Below, piece after piece: positions 62,384-64,000 of a stretch of 64,000 nt of DNA (its first letter is position 1; every line of letters starts with the position of its first letter). Source of the stretch: UBA3069 sp050633465 (GTDB lineage Bacteria; Pseudomonadota; Alphaproteobacteria; Rhodobacterales; Rhodobacteraceae); NCBI GenBank assembly GCA_050633465.1, contig JBOEGO010000016.1, forward strand, positions 32,606 through 96,605, in the 5' to 3' direction. Below the pieces are notes generated by a model. That model was not told the DNA's origin, did no database searches, and worked only from the letters and a program-made list of their open reading frames with translations. The position numbers were made by a program, and so were the translations under genes.

Positions 62384-62708
62384 CACGTCCCTCATAGGTA
62401 ATTTCACACATGTATAGGGGTTATGTTTAGGCGCAGCGGTGAAACCCTGTCCACTTACATCTTGTTGATTGCCACAGTTTTGCCACAAAGGGTTGCGCCC
62501 TTGCACCGCTCGGGACGTTTCGTCAGGCGATCACCCCCTTTTCAGCAAAAAATTGCCTAAAACCCTTGCGATACCAAAGCCACAGCAAATCACATCTTGG
62601 TAACTGATTCCTTGTATGTAATAACCGTGGAGCATCTGGGGATGAGATGGCAGGTTCGCGTAACATCGCGGACTAAAACAGGAAAGCGACGGGACGGGCG
62701 CTAACGAC
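62384..62708. other. Divergent intergenic region between transpeptidase and YcbK genes
   Basis: About 325 bp with no credible gene. It must hold both promoters. TTGCCACA is repeated directly at 62469-62476 and 62480-62487, 11 bp apart, a spacing seen for OmpR/PhoB-type regulators. AAGGG-TTGCG-CCCTT (62488-62502) is a small hairpin next to it. Confidence 0.45.
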
Positions 62709-63278
62709 ATGACTGATAACATTTCGACGAGCATCACTCGGCGTGGCCTTTTGGGCGCGTTTGCAGCAACAGCGGTCACTGCCGCTCCCACATTCTCCAA
62801 TGCAGCAGGTTTTCTGCGCGGCGCCGGTGATATCCGACGCCTGCGTATGTATTCGGCCCGCACCGGCGAGCGGATCGACATGATCTATTGGATCGAAGGC
62901 GAATACATCCGCGATGCGGTTTCCGAAGTCACCCATTTCATGCGCGACTGGCGCAACAACAAATCCCGCCGTATCGACATGCGCACCATGGATATCATGG
63001 CCGCGGCGCACAACCTGATGGACGTGTCGGAACCTTACATGCTGGTGTCAGGCTATCGGTCGCCGGAAACGAACGCATTGCTGCGGTCCCGGTCATCCGG
63101 CGTGGCCAAGAATTCCCGCCATCTCAAGGGTCAGGCGGCTGATCTCAGGTTGCAAAGCCGGTCGGTTGGACAAATCGCGCGCGCGGCATCAGCCTGCCAT
63201 GCCGGTGGTGTCGGGCGGTATTCGCGGTCTGATTTTGTCCATATGGATTGCGGACCTGTGCGCAACTGGGGCCGCTGA
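62709..63278 (+). CDS. YcbK-type (DUF882) peptidase
   Basis: A 189-residue secreted protein. The N-terminus has a twin-arginine signal (ITRRGLLGAFAATAVTAAPT). The mature part is a D,D-carboxypeptidase-like M15 fold: YMLVSGYRSPETNALLRSR, then SRHLKGQAADLRL and SDFVHMDCGPVRNWGR supply the metal ligands (His, Asp, His). It should act on peptidoglycan. It is divergent from the L,D-transpeptidase, which supports a shared envelope role. Confidence 0.92.
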   Translation: MTDNISTSITRRGLLGAFAATAVTAAPTFSNAAGFLRGAGDIRRLRMYSARTGERIDMIYWIEGEYIRDAVSEVTHFMRDWRNNKSRRIDMRTMDIMAAAHNLMDVSEPYMLVSGYRSPETNALLRSRSSGVAKNSRHLKGQAADLRLQSRSVGQIARAASACHAGGVGRYSRSDFVHMDCGPVRNWGR

Positions 63279-63476
63279 ATTCGATCGCGCGGCAGGGGCG
63301 TTTCCGCCCCGGCCTACCATCAATGGCCACTGCGTGACCCCGCCAAATCGGCACACCACCCCTGCCCTGACAATCATTTCTGTTTAAAACCGGGCGCGTT
63401 GCGCGGCCCAACCTGCACACATGCCCCCAAAACCCATAGCGTACGAACGCCCATCCACGCGCGGCGCAGGATGCAA

Positions 63477-64000
63477 TCAGGCCGCCGACACCACCACCGA
63501 TGCCTTGGATCGTGCAGGAACCGGATCGGCCATTGCCCCCACATGCGGCCACGTCACAAGGACGACAGCACAGCCGGTCACCCCTTTTTCGGCAATCATA
63601 TCCGCCAGTGTCGCCACCGTGGCGTGAAAATACTGTTCGGTCGGTTTGGACACATCCACCGCAATCGCAACGGGCGCCGACCCCGGCAGGCCCTGTGTCA
63701 CAAGGGCGTTGGCAATACGGTTGGCCTGACGCACGGACATATAAAACGCGGTGGTCGTACCTGGGCCGCTAAGGCGCGTGCAATCGGGCAATTCTGCGCC
63801 CGCCTGCGCCATGCCCGTCGTCAAGACCAGGGTGTCCGACACACCGCGTTCCGTCAGGCTTTCGCCCATATGGGCGGCAGCGGCGCAGACAGCGGTGACA
63901 CCGGGAACAATTTCCACTGCGATTCCAGCGGCTTTTGCGGCGCTCAGTTCTTCTCCCGCGCGGCCAAAAATGCCCGGATCCCCGGATTTGAGCCGCACAA
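63477..64000 (-). CDS. Uroporphyrinogen-III C-methyltransferase, C-terminal part
   Basis: The C-terminal about 174 residues of a gene that continues beyond the right end. VRLKSGDPGIFGRAGEELSA and EIVPGVTAVCAAAAHMGESL match the core of S-adenosylmethionine-dependent SUMT enzymes (CobA/CysG type), which methylate uroporphyrinogen III for siroheme or cobalamin. The sequence after residue 90 is more divergent than typical CobA, so another tetrapyrrole methyltransferase of the family is possible. It converges with the YcbK-type gene. Confidence 0.82.
   Translation of the reverse strand, partial: VRLKSGDPGIFGRAGEELSAAKAAGIAVEIVPGVTAVCAAAAHMGESLTERGVSDTLVLTTGMAQAGAELPDCTRLSGPGTTTAFYMSVRQANRIANALVTQGLPGSAPVAIAVDVSKPTEQYFHATVATLADMIAEKGVTGCAVVLVTWPHVGAMADPVPARSKASVVVSAA

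Noticed and set aside
1..64000. tRNA, rRNA, CRISPR, prophage or intact insertion sequence
   Set aside because: Scanning the intergenic gaps showed no T-loop consensus, regularly spaced repeats, integrase or transposase.

Overview
The window reads as an ordinary chromosomal segment of an alphaproteobacterium of the Rhodobacterales (Roseobacter/Rhodobacter group). The evidence is the GC-rich coding, the order ntrY-ntrX-trkA-trkH-hfq-hflX, a PstA and PstC with long periplasmic inserts, a eukaryote-like NADP isocitrate dehydrogenase, a class II DAHP synthase, glutaryl-CoA dehydrogenase beside a LysR regulator, and many lone regulators. Genes are packed on both strands in short operons. I found no rRNA, tRNA, CRISPR array, intact insertion sequence, phage or plasmid function.

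Layout. 1-7.2 kb: end of NtrY, NtrX, a lipoprotein on the other strand, the Trk potassium uptake pair, Hfq and HflX. 7.2-18.2 kb: penicillin acylase family hydrolase, hydroxyisobutyrate dehydrogenase-like enzyme, SMR and YitT membrane proteins, Icd, an MFS pump, a small potassium channel, a DsbA/FrnE protein, an acyl-CoA ligase with a divergent XRE-cupin regulator, and an entericidin. 18.2-28.6 kb: YejA-like binding protein, 3-hydroxybutyrate dehydrogenase with a patatin, a flavoprotein, DUF502, pseudouridine catabolism (PsuK-PsuG), and an overlapping head-to-head pair of DUF4198 and HupE proteins. 28.7-36.1 kb: RpsB-Tsf, AroQ with a LuxR-type regulator, an amine-oxidising flavoprotein, GcdH and its LysR neighbour.

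36.1-43.7 kb is a complete phosphate regulon (phoR, then pstS-pstC-pstA-pstB-phoU-phoB) with a three-unit Pho box before pstS. 43.8-48.9 kb: a hypothetical gene, gamma carbonic anhydrase, Gmk, YicC, a PAS protein and DAHP synthase. 49.0-55.3 kb: a GlxA-type AraC regulator followed by a complete branched-chain-amino-acid-type ABC importer. 55.4-64 kb: a HerA-like ATPase, an IalB protein, an LpxD-ACP-ketosynthase set, an L,D-transpeptidase facing a YcbK-type peptidase, and the end of a uroporphyrinogen-III methyltransferase.

The least explained signals are non-coding. Two gaps without plus-strand genes each carry a strong intrinsic terminator preceded by hairpins. At 20148-20223 a promoter, hairpin and terminator define a compact sRNA candidate. 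At 57086-57166 three consecutive hairpins, one with a CCTCC anti-Shine-Dalgarno sequence in its loop, resemble the alphaproteobacterial cuckoo/CcsR type of sRNA. A 42-codon ORF with its own ribosome binding site follows the second. All functional statements rest on reading motifs by eye; no database search was run.
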